Positions 6,980-14,802 are shown, counted from the stretch's first letter. The stretch is DNA of 17,909 bases from Actinomycetes bacterium (GCA_023336765.1 JAMBLL010000139.1:1-17909), one strand, 5' to 3'. Notes: generated from the sequence alone by a model not told the origin. Translations and numbers: made by a program.

Positions 6980-8115
6980 GACCGCTCGTTGTCCTCGGTG
7001 CTACTGGTTCGATAGGTGGCCAGACGCTCGAGGTCGCTGATCGGCTGGATTTTCCTGTGGTAGCGGTGGCTGGCAGGCGTGCATCTGATGAACTGCTTGC
7101 TATCGCTTCACGCTACGCGGACGCTGTTGTCTGTGTGGCAGACCCTGGTGACCGAAGAGAGGAATTCACGTCCGCGTTGGGTGGTCGCGTTCGCTTTGGC
7201 CCGGCATCCCTCATAGAAGCCGCCGCAACACCAGATACAACGGTCGTCAACGGGGTGGTTGGAGCTGCTGGCCTCAGAAGTTCGCTAGCCGCCCTGGGTG
7301 CAGGTAACCGGCTTGCGCTTGCGAACAAGGAGAGCCTGGTCGCAGGAGGGCCGCTCATCGAGGCGGCGCTCAGGAATGGCGGCGGCGAACTGTTGCCAGT
7401 TGACTCTGAGCACTCAGCCATCTTCCAGTGTCTCGTAGGCGAACCTGATGCTTCACTTGCAAGAGTTATCCTCACAGCGTCCGGCGGCCCTTTCAGAGGT
7501 TGGAATGCAGATGATCTGGCCGACGTCACCGTCGAGCAGGCGCTCAAGCACCCCACGTGGGCGATGGGACCCAGGATCACCATCGATTCCGCGACGTTGA
7601 TGAACAAGGCGTTTGAGGTGATCGAGGCGCATTATCTGTTCGGAATCTCCTACGACCAGATCGACGTTGTCGTTCACCCTCAGTCCGTTGTGCACTCGTT
7701 CGTAGAGTTCACCGACGGCGTCGTGACGGCGGAGGTTGGGTTCCCTGACATGAAGAAGCCGATCCAGTATGCGATCACGTACCCCGAGCGTTTCGAAGCA
7801 CCGCATGCCCCGTTCTCTCTCGCCGGCCACGATCTGACGTTCTTCGAACCTGACCCCGATGTTTTCCCGTGTCTCAGACTCGGATACGAGGCGGGGCGCA
7901 TCGGGGGGACAGCGACAGCAGTCCTCAACGCGGCTGATGAGATCGCAGTGAAAGCCTTCCTGGACGGTCGTATCGGATTCAGAGATATCGCGGAGGTCGT
8001 GGAGATCGCGCTGAACCGGCACAACGCGATCACGCCCCGAGATATCGGCGATGTGGAGGCCGCTGACACAGACGGGCGAGTCCACGCTCAAGAGGCCGTC
8101 AATGCCAGACGTTAG
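6961..8115 (+). CDS. dxr: 1-deoxy-D-xylulose 5-phosphate reductoisomerase
   Basis: 384 residues, typical for the family. Dxr isomerises and reduces DXP to MEP with NADPH, the first committed step of the non-mevalonate isoprenoid pathway. The NADPH-binding GATGSIG is at 13–19 and NKES at 122–125. Metal ligands are D148 and E150 in PVDSEHSA and E219 in LMNKAFEVIEA. The substrate loop includes SGGPFRGW (174–181) and KHPTWAMGPRITIDSATLMN (196–215). I chose GTG 6961: GGTGG lies 7 nt upstream and the start overlaps cdsA by 19 bp. A CTG at 6976 would give the most family-like N terminus (RPLVVLGATGSIG), so the start is uncertain by five codons. ispG, later in the same pathway, lies downstream. Identity is certain. 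Confidence 0.97.
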   Translation: MGRHSLRPLVVLGATGSIGGQTLEVADRLDFPVVAVAGRRASDELLAIASRYADAVVCVADPGDRREEFTSALGGRVRFGPASLIEAAATPDTTVVNGVVGAAGLRSSLAALGAGNRLALANKESLVAGGPLIEAALRNGGGELLPVDSEHSAIFQCLVGEPDASLARVILTASGGPFRGWNADDLADVTVEQALKHPTWAMGPRITIDSATLMNKAFEVIEAHYLFGISYDQIDVVVHPQSVVHSFVEFTDGVVTAEVGFPDMKKPIQYAITYPERFEAPHAPFSLAGHDLTFFEPDPDVFPCLRLGYEAGRIGGTATAVLNAADEIAVKAFLDGRIGFRDIAEVVEIALNRHNAITPRDIGDVEAADTDGRVHAQEAVNARR

Positions 8116-8135
8116 GCAGGGAGAGAGACGTCGCG

Positions 8136-8151
8136 TCATCCAGATGGATGA
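8136..8151. repeat. 16-bp near-perfect palindrome upstream of the sensor kinase gene
   Basis: TCATCCA-GA-TGGATGA has 7-bp arms with a 2-bp centre and sits 20 bp after dxr. It has the shape of a dimeric regulator site, for instance for the NarL-type regulator encoded downstream. It lacks the T-tract of an intrinsic terminator. The half-site TGGATGA occurs again at 10084–10090 before the ABC operon, without its inverted partner. Confidence 0.35.
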
Positions 8152-8210
8152 GGGCCGTATCCCTCGCGGGGCCGATGCGACCTCGATGGTCGGTTAGATA
8201 CGATGACGAT
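8143..8210 (+). promoter_or_regulatory. Promoter region of the two-component operon, sharing words with the ABC operon leader
   Basis: GATGGATGA (8143–8151), CCCTCGCGG (8161–8169), CCGATG (8172–8177) and GATAC (8197–8201) recur in the same order before the ABC operon at 10082–10132. TACGAT (8199–8204) has the TANNNT form and ends 6 nt before ATG 8211, as expected for a leaderless transcript. No Shine–Dalgarno is visible. That these act as -35 and -10 parts of one promoter class is inferred. Confidence 0.35.
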
Positions 8211-9374
8211 ATGTTTTCGATAGGCCAACGACGTAGCTTCATCACCGATTCGGCGATGGCCGTTGCTGTCTTCCTTGTTGTTCTGGTGACGCTGGCCGCA
8301 CCAACCGGTGCGGATTCGTATCACGAGATCGACCCCTTGTTGTACCTGCTCATTGCAGCCCAGACCCTGACCCTGGCGTGGCGGCGGCGGTACCCTGTGG
8401 GTGTTCTGATTGTTGTGATTGTGGCGTTCATGATCGAACGAGCGCTCAATTATCCGCCGAACCTGGCGATGATCGGGATCATCTTCGCTCTGTATTCTGT
8501 CGGCACCCAGTTGCCAAAGCGGCGATCTGCGATAGTCGGTGCGATAGCCATCATCGTTGTTGTGGCGTGGACCGGAGTCGGAGTGGTCTCGTACGGTGTT
8601 CCTGCCGCGGCAATGGTCTCGACGTTCGGCTTCATGATTCTCCCGCTGATTCTCGGTCGTGAGGCGCACAGGCGTGAGCAGAGATCACTCGAGCTCGAGG
8701 CGCGAGCGATCAGGGCGGAATTCGAAAGGGAACGACGCGCGAGCGATGCCGTGAGTGAGGAACGTGGGCGCATCGCCCGCGAGCTCCACGACGTCGTCGC
8801 CCACGAGGTCACGATCATGACAATCCAAGCTGCGGCTGCTGGCAAGGTCCTGGCATCCGACCCGGATCAAGCCCGGGTTGCTCTGGGCGCGATCGAGCAG
8901 TCCGGTCACCGTGCGCTAACGGAGATGCGTCGTTTGCTTGGACTGATCAGAACTGATTCAGGCGCGAACCTGGCTCCGCAACCAGGGTTGGACTCGCTCG
9001 AGACACTCATCGACGTGATGAACGACTCGGGAATCTCGGTTGAGCTCCGCATCGAGGGCACGCCGAGGTCGGTTCCCTCTGGAATAGACCTGAACGCGTA
9101 TCGCATCATTCAGGAATGCCTCACCAACGTCGTCAAACATGGCGGGCCGGGAGTCTCTGCAATTGTGGTCGTCCGCTACACCGACGCTGAACTCCAGGTC
9201 GCTGTCACCGATGATGGGAGAGGGGCTGCCCAGGCATTGACCAGCAATGGCTCCGGTCAGGGTCACGTGGGCATGCGTGAGCGGGTTGCGCTTATCAATG
9301 GAACACTCCTGACAGGGCCGAGACCGGGAGGTGGCTACGGCATGCGGGCAACCATCCCCCTTCCCTCGCCATGA
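8211..9374 (+). CDS. NarL-family sensor histidine kinase (HisKA_3 type)
   Basis: 387 residues from ATG 8211. The N-terminal half is membrane-embedded, with about five hydrophobic segments (roughly 15–33, 43–57, 63–77, 85–98, 107–147) and no large extracellular domain, so it probably senses a signal in or at the membrane. A charged coiled-coil linker (about 150–188) leads into the dimerisation and phosphoacceptor domain, RELHDVVAHEV, with H193 as the predicted phosphorylated residue. The HATPase_c domain has its N box near N306 (CLTNVVKHG), the DDGRG box at about 334–338 and a glycine-rich GHVGMRERV lid. The start is uncertain: ATG 8148 in frame would add 21 residues, but it lies inside a palindrome and has no ribosome-binding site. 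The stop overlaps the regulator's ATG, a standard kinase–regulator pair. The signal is unknown. Confidence 0.92.
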   Translation: MFSIGQRRSFITDSAMAVAVFLVVLVTLAAPTGADSYHEIDPLLYLLIAAQTLTLAWRRRYPVGVLIVVIVAFMIERALNYPPNLAMIGIIFALYSVGTQLPKRRSAIVGAIAIIVVVAWTGVGVVSYGVPAAAMVSTFGFMILPLILGREAHRREQRSLELEARAIRAEFERERRASDAVSEERGRIARELHDVVAHEVTIMTIQAAAAGKVLASDPDQARVALGAIEQSGHRALTEMRRLLGLIRTDSGANLAPQPGLDSLETLIDVMNDSGISVELRIEGTPRSVPSGIDLNAYRIIQECLTNVVKHGGPGVSAIVVVRYTDAELQVAVTDDGRGAAQALTSNGSGQGHVGMRERVALINGTLLTGPRPGGGYGMRATIPLPSP

Positions 9375-10039
9375 GAGTGCCACTACGTGTGCTGGTCGTG
9401 GACGATCAAGCCCTCGTGAGGGCGGGCTTCACGATGATCCTCAACAGTGAGGCCGATATCGAGGTTGTTGGCGAGGCTGAGAATGGAAGAGACGCAATCG
9501 ATCAGGTTGACGCCCTTGAGCCAGATGTTGTCCTCATGGACATTCGCATGCCCGTGATGGACGGCATCGCGGCGACAGCGATCATATGTGACAGTGAAGG
9601 GCCAGACGTGCCGCGCATCTTGATGCTCACGACGTTCGACCTCGACGACCATATCCATGCAGCGTTGCGCGCTGGGGCGAGCGGGTTCCTCCTGAAGGAC
9701 ACACCTCCCGATGATCTCATCAATGCTGTGCGTGTTGTGGCGGCCGGTGACGCGCTCCTCGCTCCTTCCGTCACGAGGAGACTCCTCGAGGAGTTCAGCA
9801 AGTCCCACGCCCCGGGCGCGCCGCATCCCGGTGTCGAGAACCTCACGGGGCGCGAGATGGAGGTCCTCGAGTACCTCGCAAGTGGATTGTCGAACGCGGA
9901 AATAGCTGATGCTCTTTTCGTGTCTGAAGCGACCATCAAGACGCACGTGTCGCACATCCTGACGAAACTCGATGTGCGGGACCGCGTTCAGGCGGTCGTC
10001 GTTGCCTACGAATCAGGTCTTGTCATCCCAGGGAGTTGA
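9371..10039 (+). CDS. NarL/FixJ-family response regulator
   Basis: 222 residues. The receiver domain (about 5–120) has the acidic pair D11-D12, phosphorylation site D57 (VLMDIRMPVMDG), switch threonines T87-T88 and K109. The C-terminal LuxR-type helix-turn-helix (about 155–215) has LTGREMEVLEYLASGLSNAE followed by EATIKTHVSHILTKL. It is therefore a DNA-binding transcription factor activated by the kinase encoded just upstream (4-bp overlap, ATGA). The ABC exporter genes that begin 123 bp later are its most likely target, supported by the similar leader sequences before both operons. This is inferred from context. A role in envelope-stress or antibiotic response is common for such arrangements but is not shown here. 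Confidence 0.95.
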   Translation: MRVPLRVLVVDDQALVRAGFTMILNSEADIEVVGEAENGRDAIDQVDALEPDVVLMDIRMPVMDGIAATAIICDSEGPDVPRILMLTTFDLDDHIHAALRAGASGFLLKDTPPDDLINAVRVVAAGDALLAPSVTRRLLEEFSKSHAPGAPHPGVENLTGREMEVLEYLASGLSNAEIADALFVSEATIKTHVSHILTKLDVRDRVQAVVVAYESGLVIPGS

Positions 10040-10162
10040 TTCGATGGAGCGACCTGTCGGATACACATCCCCCGCACGACGGATGGATGAATCCCCCTCG
10101 CGGCCGATGTGGGATCCACCGATGTTCGATACCGTTGCAGAGACCAAAACGGGAGAAGACGC
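10036..10162 (+). promoter_or_regulatory. Promoter region of the ABC exporter operon
   Basis: There are two candidate promoters. TTGATT (10036–10041) and GATACA (10060–10065), 18 bp apart, resemble a standard housekeeping promoter that overlaps the regulator's stop. Further down, GATGGATGA (10082–10090), CCCTCGCGG (10095–10103), CCGATG (10104–10109) and GATAC (10128–10132) repeat the order seen before the kinase gene. GGGAGAAG (10151–10158) is a good ribosome-binding site for GTG 10163. Neither promoter is tested; the shared words are seen directly. Confidence 0.4.
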
Positions 10163-10906
10163 GTGACTACACAAACGATCACAGATATTGCTGCCCGCAT
10201 GGACAACGGTGTCAAGACCTATGGGGAGGGCGATGCAGCCGTACACGCCCTCAATGGGGCGACCGCAGAATTCGGGCGGGGGAGATTCACAGCCATCATG
10301 GGGCCTTCGGGTTCGGGGAAGTCGACGATGTTGCACTGCCTTGCAGGCCTCGACACGCTCACGTCAGGTGCCGCCTACATCGGTGATGTCGACCTGGCAA
10401 CCCTCAAGGACAAGGACCTGACGCTGCTGCGCCGTGAACGTGTTGGCTTCATCTTCCAATCGTTCAACCTCATCCCAACCCTCGACGCCCAGGAGAACAT
10501 CGTTCTCCCGTTGACGATCGCTGGCGAGAAGCCAGACACAGACTGGTACAGCCAGATCATCGAGATCCTTGGCCTCTCAGATCGTCTCGATCACCTTCCA
10601 GCGGAACTCTCGGGTGGACAGCAACAGCGCGTTGCAGCAGCGCGGGCGCTCGTTTCGAGACCGGCGATCATATTCGCAGATGAACCGAGTGGCAACCTTG
10701 ATTCGAAGTCAGGGGCCGAACTGTTGGCGTTCATGCGCAGAGCGGTCAAGGAGTTCGAGCAAACGATCGTGATGGTCACCCATGATCCCAACACCGCGGC
10801 GTACGCCGACCGCGTCATCTTCCTCGAAGATGGTGTATTCGTCGACGAGATGCACGATCCGACTCCCGATGCGATCCTTGACCGCCTCAAGCGGCTTGGG
10901 GCCTAG
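10163..10906 (+). CDS. ABC transporter ATP-binding protein (LolD/MacB type)
   Basis: 247 residues, one complete nucleotide-binding domain. Walker A GPSGSGKST is at 47–55, the Q-loop in FIFQSFNLIPTLDAQENIVLP, signature LSGGQQQR at 150–157, Walker B IIFADEPSGNLDS from 169, and the switch His at 207 (VTHD). The FQSFNLIPTL and DEPSGNLDS motifs are those of the LolD/MacB/FtsE group, which power mechanotransmission exporters rather than classical channels. I chose GTG 10163 over ATG 10109 because of the good ribosome-binding site at 10151. The FtsX-type permease follows 3 bp after the stop, so the pair forms one transporter. Substrate unknown. Confidence 0.95.
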   Translation: MTTQTITDIAARMDNGVKTYGEGDAAVHALNGATAEFGRGRFTAIMGPSGSGKSTMLHCLAGLDTLTSGAAYIGDVDLATLKDKDLTLLRRERVGFIFQSFNLIPTLDAQENIVLPLTIAGEKPDTDWYSQIIEILGLSDRLDHLPAELSGGQQQRVAAARALVSRPAIIFADEPSGNLDSKSGAELLAFMRRAVKEFEQTIVMVTHDPNTAAYADRVIFLEDGVFVDEMHDPTPDAILDRLKRLGA

Positions 10907-10909
10907 GAC

Positions 10910-13462
10910 GTGATACGCACAGCGTTCAAGTCAGTCTTTGCCCACAAGGTTCGACTGCTACTCACAGGTGTCGCGATCGTGCTTGGTGTCAGCCTTGTCG
11001 CTGGTACGTTCATCTTCACCGACACGATCAACGCCCAGTTCGATTCCCTCCTCGGCGATATCTACGAGGGCACCGATGTCAGCGTGCGATCGGCTGGGGG
11101 CGATTTCTCGGCTGCGACGGAACCATTCCCTGCATCCGTCTACGACGACGTCGTTGCTGTGGACGGCGTCATGGCTGCCGATGGTGGCGTGAGTTCGATA
11201 TCAGCACAGGTTCTCGACAGCGACGGAAACCCTATCGGTGGGCAGGGTCCGCCGACCCTCGGGTTCTCATGGGGTGACACACCGACCTTGAATCCGATGC
11301 AGATCAAAGATGGCAACGGACGGCCGCCAGCGGGGCCTGGGGAAGTTACCATCGATATCAACAGTGCTCGCAACGCCGACCTCGAACTCGGGGACATGGT
11401 GACGGTTGTTGCTTTCAATGGTCCAGAGGACTTCCTCCTTGTCGGTCTGACATCCTTCGGCGACGCTGACAGCCTGCTCGGTGCAACACTCATCTCGTTC
11501 GAGTTGGAAGAGGCTCGCAACGTATTCGGATACGGAGACGAACTGACGGGTATCGTCGTTCAGGCCGAAGCGGGAGTCGATGCAGCAGACCTCACCGCAG
11601 CGATCTCGCAAGTGCTTCCTGAAGGCGTTGAAGCCGTTACCGGGGAGACAGAGCAGAATGAACAGGCTGCCGAGATCAGTGAAGGTCTCAGCTTTTTGAG
11701 TATCGGCTTACTCGCATTTGCGGGTGTGTCGATATTCGTTGGTGGGTTCATCATCCAGAACACGTTCCGGATCATCATCGCCCAGCGGACACGCGAGCTC
11801 GCGCTGTTGCGTGCACTTGGTGCCACGGGTCGACAGGTCCGTTCCATGGTCATCATCGAGGCGCTGATCGTCGGTGTGGTTGGTTCGGTGGTTGGCATCG
11901 CCTTCGGGTTCCTTCTCGCGCTGGGTATCCGAGCACTGATGAACGCGGTCGGACTTGGATTGACTCAGAGCGGCATGGTGCTTCTGCCACGCACCGTTGT
12001 CATCGGTATGGCGGTGGGTGTGATCCTCACCGTGGCATCTTCGTTGTTGCCTGCACGCAAGGCGTCTCGAATCCCTCCGATAGCGGCGCTTCGAGAAGAT
12101 GCGTCCCGCACGCCGCGTCGCAGCCTTCGCACTCGAGCGATCGTTGGGGCCGCCGTGACGGGTACAGGAGTAGCGCTCCTTGTTATCGGGCTGTTCCTGA
12201 GTGTCTCGAACCCACTTCTGTACGTGGCGCTGGGTGCCGCTATCGGGTTCATCGGCGTTTCGATCCTTGCTCCTCTCGCTGCACGACCACTTGCCGACAT
12301 CATCGGCTGGCCGATGCCGAAGCTGTTCGGTGTGTCAGGTCAACTGGCCAAGGAGAACACGAAACGCCAGCCACGACGTACCGCGTCAACGGCATCCGCT
12401 CTCATGGTCGGTGTTGCACTTGTGGTGTTCTTCTCGGTGTTCGCGTCGTCGACGAAGGCGTCGGTCTCGGAAACCGTGTTTGAACTGTTTCCCGCGGACA
12501 TCACGTTCCAGTCGACGAACCAGACAGACCCGGAGGTCCCCGCGGTCATCAGTCCCGGGTTCGCCGAGGATCTAGCGACGCACGAGGAACTTGAGGTTGT
12601 GTCCGCCATGCAGTTCGGCAAGGCCCTCGTGGGTGAAGACGAGAAGCTCATCGGTGCGATCGACCCCGCAACGATCGATCAGGTGTTCGCGCTTGGTGCT
12701 TCTGATGGTGCGGTGGCCGCACTCATCGAACCCGACACGGTCATCGTCTCCACGTCGTACCTCGACGATAACGGCCATGACGTCGGCGATACGCTGACGA
12801 TCGAATACCTCACGACCGGTGCGGTAACCACCACGATCGTTGGCGTCTTCGAGGCCAACGACTTCTCGGACTTCTACATCTCCACGAACACCTATGTAGC
12901 CAACTTTCGATACGAAGGTGATGCGGTCATTTTCGCCAACGCTGCTGAGGGTGTTTCGGTTGATGAGGCACAGGAAGCGGTAGCTCCAACCGTTGCAAGC
13001 TACGGCAATGTCAAGTCGCAATCGAAGTCGGACATCGTTACTGAAGCGGAGACACAGATCGATCAGGCACTGTTGCTGTTCACCGGTTTGTTGCTATTCG
13101 CCGTGATCATCGCGATCCTTGGAATCACCAATACGTTGACGCTGTCCGTGTACGAACGAACCCAGGAGATCGGACTGCTACGGGCAGTAGGCATGACGAG
13201 GCGCCAGGTGCGCCGCATGGTGCGCTGGGAAGCGGTGATCGTTGCCACGTTCGGTGCCCTACTTGGTGTTGGCATCGGCATCGTTCTCGGATGGGCTGTC
13301 GTCAGGGCCCTGTCTGATGAAGGACTGGGTGCGTTCAGTATCCCTGTCAGTCAGGTGATCCTTGCGTTGATACTCGCAGCAGTTGCTGGTGTCTTCGCAG
13401 CGATCTGGCCAGCACGCAAGGCGGCGCGGATGAACATCCTGGATGCCATAAGTTTCGAGTAA
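10910..13462 (+). CDS. FtsX/MacB-type ABC transporter permease (duplicated architecture)
   Basis: 850 residues. A first membrane helix (about 16–36) precedes a large extracytoplasmic domain (about 40–255), then three FtsX-type helices (about 262–285, 315–345, 360–380). Further hydrophobic stretches at about 410–460 and 495–512 are followed by a second extracytoplasmic domain (about 515–715) and three more FtsX helices (about 720–742, 772–800, 812–834). The two FtsX halves are clearly related: RTRELALLRALGATGRQVR (293–311) matches ERTQEIGLLRAVGMTRRQVR (749–768), and both modules end in PARKA (381–385, 835–839). The protein should form the membrane part of a mechanotransmission exporter, acting as a monomer-like fused pair with the ATPase upstream. 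Its cargo could be a lipid, lipoprotein, peptide or drug. GTG start with GGGG about 9 nt upstream. Confidence 0.93.
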   Translation: MIRTAFKSVFAHKVRLLLTGVAIVLGVSLVAGTFIFTDTINAQFDSLLGDIYEGTDVSVRSAGGDFSAATEPFPASVYDDVVAVDGVMAADGGVSSISAQVLDSDGNPIGGQGPPTLGFSWGDTPTLNPMQIKDGNGRPPAGPGEVTIDINSARNADLELGDMVTVVAFNGPEDFLLVGLTSFGDADSLLGATLISFELEEARNVFGYGDELTGIVVQAEAGVDAADLTAAISQVLPEGVEAVTGETEQNEQAAEISEGLSFLSIGLLAFAGVSIFVGGFIIQNTFRIIIAQRTRELALLRALGATGRQVRSMVIIEALIVGVVGSVVGIAFGFLLALGIRALMNAVGLGLTQSGMVLLPRTVVIGMAVGVILTVASSLLPARKASRIPPIAALREDASRTPRRSLRTRAIVGAAVTGTGVALLVIGLFLSVSNPLLYVALGAAIGFIGVSILAPLAARPLADIIGWPMPKLFGVSGQLAKENTKRQPRRTASTASALMVGVALVVFFSVFASSTKASVSETVFELFPADITFQSTNQTDPEVPAVISPGFAEDLATHEELEVVSAMQFGKALVGEDEKLIGAIDPATIDQVFALGASDGAVAALIEPDTVIVSTSYLDDNGHDVGDTLTIEYLTTGAVTTTIVGVFEANDFSDFYISTNTYVANFRYEGDAVIFANAAEGVSVDEAQEAVAPTVASYGNVKSQSKSDIVTEAETQIDQALLLFTGLLLFAVIIAILGITNTLTLSVYERTQEIGLLRAVGMTRRQVRRMVRWEAVIVATFGALLGVGIGIVLGWAVVRALSDEGLGAFSIPVSQVILALILAAVAGVFAAIWPARKAARMNILDAISFE

Positions 13463-13465
13463 GAA

Positions 13466-13528
13466 CAGATGCCAGACATCAGATGTCTGGCATCTGCTTT
13501 CTGATATCTGTTCTCTGGTATCTGGCCG
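13466..13528. repeat. Nine phased heptamers (CAG-N4 ×3, CTG-N4 ×6) with a perfect 15-bp inverted repeat
   Basis: Read in steps of seven from 13466, the units are CAGATGC, CAGACAT, CAGATGT, CTGGCAT, CTGCTTT, CTGATAT, CTGTTCT, CTGGTAT and CTGGCCG, with no slip in phase. Because CAG and CTG are reverse complements, the switch creates a perfect inverted repeat: arms 13466–13480 and 13482–13496 around a single A. It lies 3 bp after the permease stop and about 45 bp before rseP. It could terminate transcription as a hairpin, although only a short T-rich stretch (CTTTCT) follows. A related array sits after rseP at 14736–14792. Confidence 0.8.
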
Positions 13529-13572
13529 AGGTCGGTACCGTTCTGGCACTGCAATCGAGTTGAAGGAAACCC

Positions 13573-14730
13573 ATGGGACCAGCGGTCATGATCATTGGCT
13601 TCATCCTGATGATCATCATCCATGAGGGAGGGCACTTCGTCGCAGCGAGGGCTTTCGGGATGAAGGTCACGGAGTTCTTCGTTGGCTTTGGTCCGATGCT
13701 CTGGTCAATGCAGCGTGGCGAGACCGAGTACGGCCTCAAGCTGATCCCGCTCGGCGGGTATGTGCGCATCATCGGGATGAACCCATTCGAGGATGTTGAC
13801 CCCGACGAAGAGGGCCGTACCTATCGGCAGGCTCCGTTCTGGCAGAAGTCGATCGTGATCCTTGCTGGCATCGCGAGCCACTTCGTGGTCGCGCTCGTTT
13901 TGTTGTGGTTCGTTGTTGTGGCGTGGGGGACCTTCGCAACCGACACCGAAGGCCAGGTCGTAAGAACGACAACGATCTCGGGAGTCAGTGAAGTCCTTCC
14001 CGAGTCAGACGAGGCTACGCCTGCAGCTCTCTCTGGAGCCGAGGTGGGAGATACCATCATTGCGGTCGACGGCACACCGATCGCGACGTGGGAGGAGTTC
14101 ACCGAGTTCGCTCAGGCGAACGGGGGGAACGAGGTGGTCATCACAGTGAACAGGGACGGCGAGGTTCTTGGTCTTGAGACAACACTTGCGACGATCGATC
14201 GCCCGATCTTCGAAGACGGAGAGATCGTGGTGGACGCCCAAGGAGATCCGGTGCTCGAGGAATCAGGATTCTACGGAGTGACGCCGGAGGCCCAGAAAGA
14301 GTCACACGGGATCTTTTCCGCCGTCCCGATCGCGATCGGCCAATTCTTCGATGCGGCAGTGCAGAGCGTCAAGGGTTTGTGGCAGATGGTCATCGGATTC
14401 CCGGCACTTGTCGCATCTCTTTTCGGTGGGAATGATGAGGTCCTCGAGACTGTCCGCCCGATAAGCCCGATCGGGCTTGTCCGGATCGCTGGCCCACTCG
14501 AATCGACCCTGCAACTGCTCGCTCTCGTCAACATCTTTGTCGGTGTCCTCAACTTTGTACCGCTGTATCCCCTTGACGGCGGACACTTTGCAGTAGCCGT
14601 CTACGAGAAGATCACGGGCAGAGAACCCAATGTACAACGACTTCTTCCCGTTGCGGCGATCGTGTTCATCTTCATCGTGAGCATCGGTCTCATGGGTGTC
14701 TATCTGGATATCTTCAAGCCGCTGCAGTAG
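13573..14730 (+). CDS. rseP: Site-2 intramembrane zinc metalloprotease, RseP/Rip1 type
   Basis: 385 residues. These proteases cut transmembrane regulators such as anti-sigma factors after a first cleavage outside the membrane. The first helix (about 5–27) carries the zinc-binding HEGGH (17–21), a variant of HExxH with E18 as catalytic base. A second helix lies at about 92–118, one PDZ domain at about 125–205, and the third zinc ligand D335 in NFVPLYPLDGGH (327–338), followed by a last helix (about 357–377). The AGPxxN motif after the first helix pair reads AGIASH here (98–103). The ATG is preceded by AAGGAA (13563–13568). It lies between dxr and ispG in many actinobacteria; here the ABC cassette separates it from dxr. 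Its substrate cannot be named; no anti-sigma factor is encoded nearby. Confidence 0.95.
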   Translation: MGPAVMIIGFILMIIIHEGGHFVAARAFGMKVTEFFVGFGPMLWSMQRGETEYGLKLIPLGGYVRIIGMNPFEDVDPDEEGRTYRQAPFWQKSIVILAGIASHFVVALVLLWFVVVAWGTFATDTEGQVVRTTTISGVSEVLPESDEATPAALSGAEVGDTIIAVDGTPIATWEEFTEFAQANGGNEVVITVNRDGEVLGLETTLATIDRPIFEDGEIVVDAQGDPVLEESGFYGVTPEAQKESHGIFSAVPIAIGQFFDAAVQSVKGLWQMVIGFPALVASLFGGNDEVLETVRPISPIGLVRIAGPLESTLQLLALVNIFVGVLNFVPLYPLDGGHFAVAVYEKITGREPNVQRLLPVAAIVFIFIVSIGLMGVYLDIFKPLQ

Positions 14731-14735
14731 ATAGA

Positions 14736-14792
14736 CAGCCGACAGCCATCAGCCATCAGCTATCAGCCAGCAACAGAACTGTGAACTGTTTA
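14736..14792. repeat. Phased heptamer array (CAG-N4 ×5, then CTG-N4 ×2) between rseP and ispG
   Basis: CAGCCGA, CAGCCAT, CAGCCAT, CAGCTAT and CAGCCAG run without interruption from 14736 to 14770. A degenerate CAACAGA unit follows, then CTGTGAA and CTGTTTA (14779–14792) after a 1-bp phase change. The layout, CAG units then CTG units, is that of the array before rseP. The array reaches the presumed -10 region of ispG. The units are too short and contiguous for CRISPR. Confidence 0.75.
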
Positions 14793-14802
14793 CTCTTACC
14801 CC
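14791..14802 (+). promoter_or_regulatory. Possible -10 element for a leaderless ispG transcript
   Basis: TACTCT (14791–14796) fits TANNNT and ends 6 nt before the ispG ATG at 14803, which has no Shine–Dalgarno. The spacing is that of leaderless actinobacterial mRNAs. No -35 is recognised, since the heptamer array fills that region. Inferred. Confidence 0.3.

Noticed and set aside
8148..8210. Upstream ATG start for the sensor kinase
   Set aside because: The ATG lies inside a palindrome, has no ribosome-binding site, and the extra 21 residues cover the presumed promoter; not excluded.
13466..13528. CRISPR array or ordinary intrinsic terminator
   Set aside because: Units of 7 bp are far too short and contiguous for CRISPR. 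The palindrome is followed only by CTTTCT, not a clear T-tract, so a terminator role is possible but not established.
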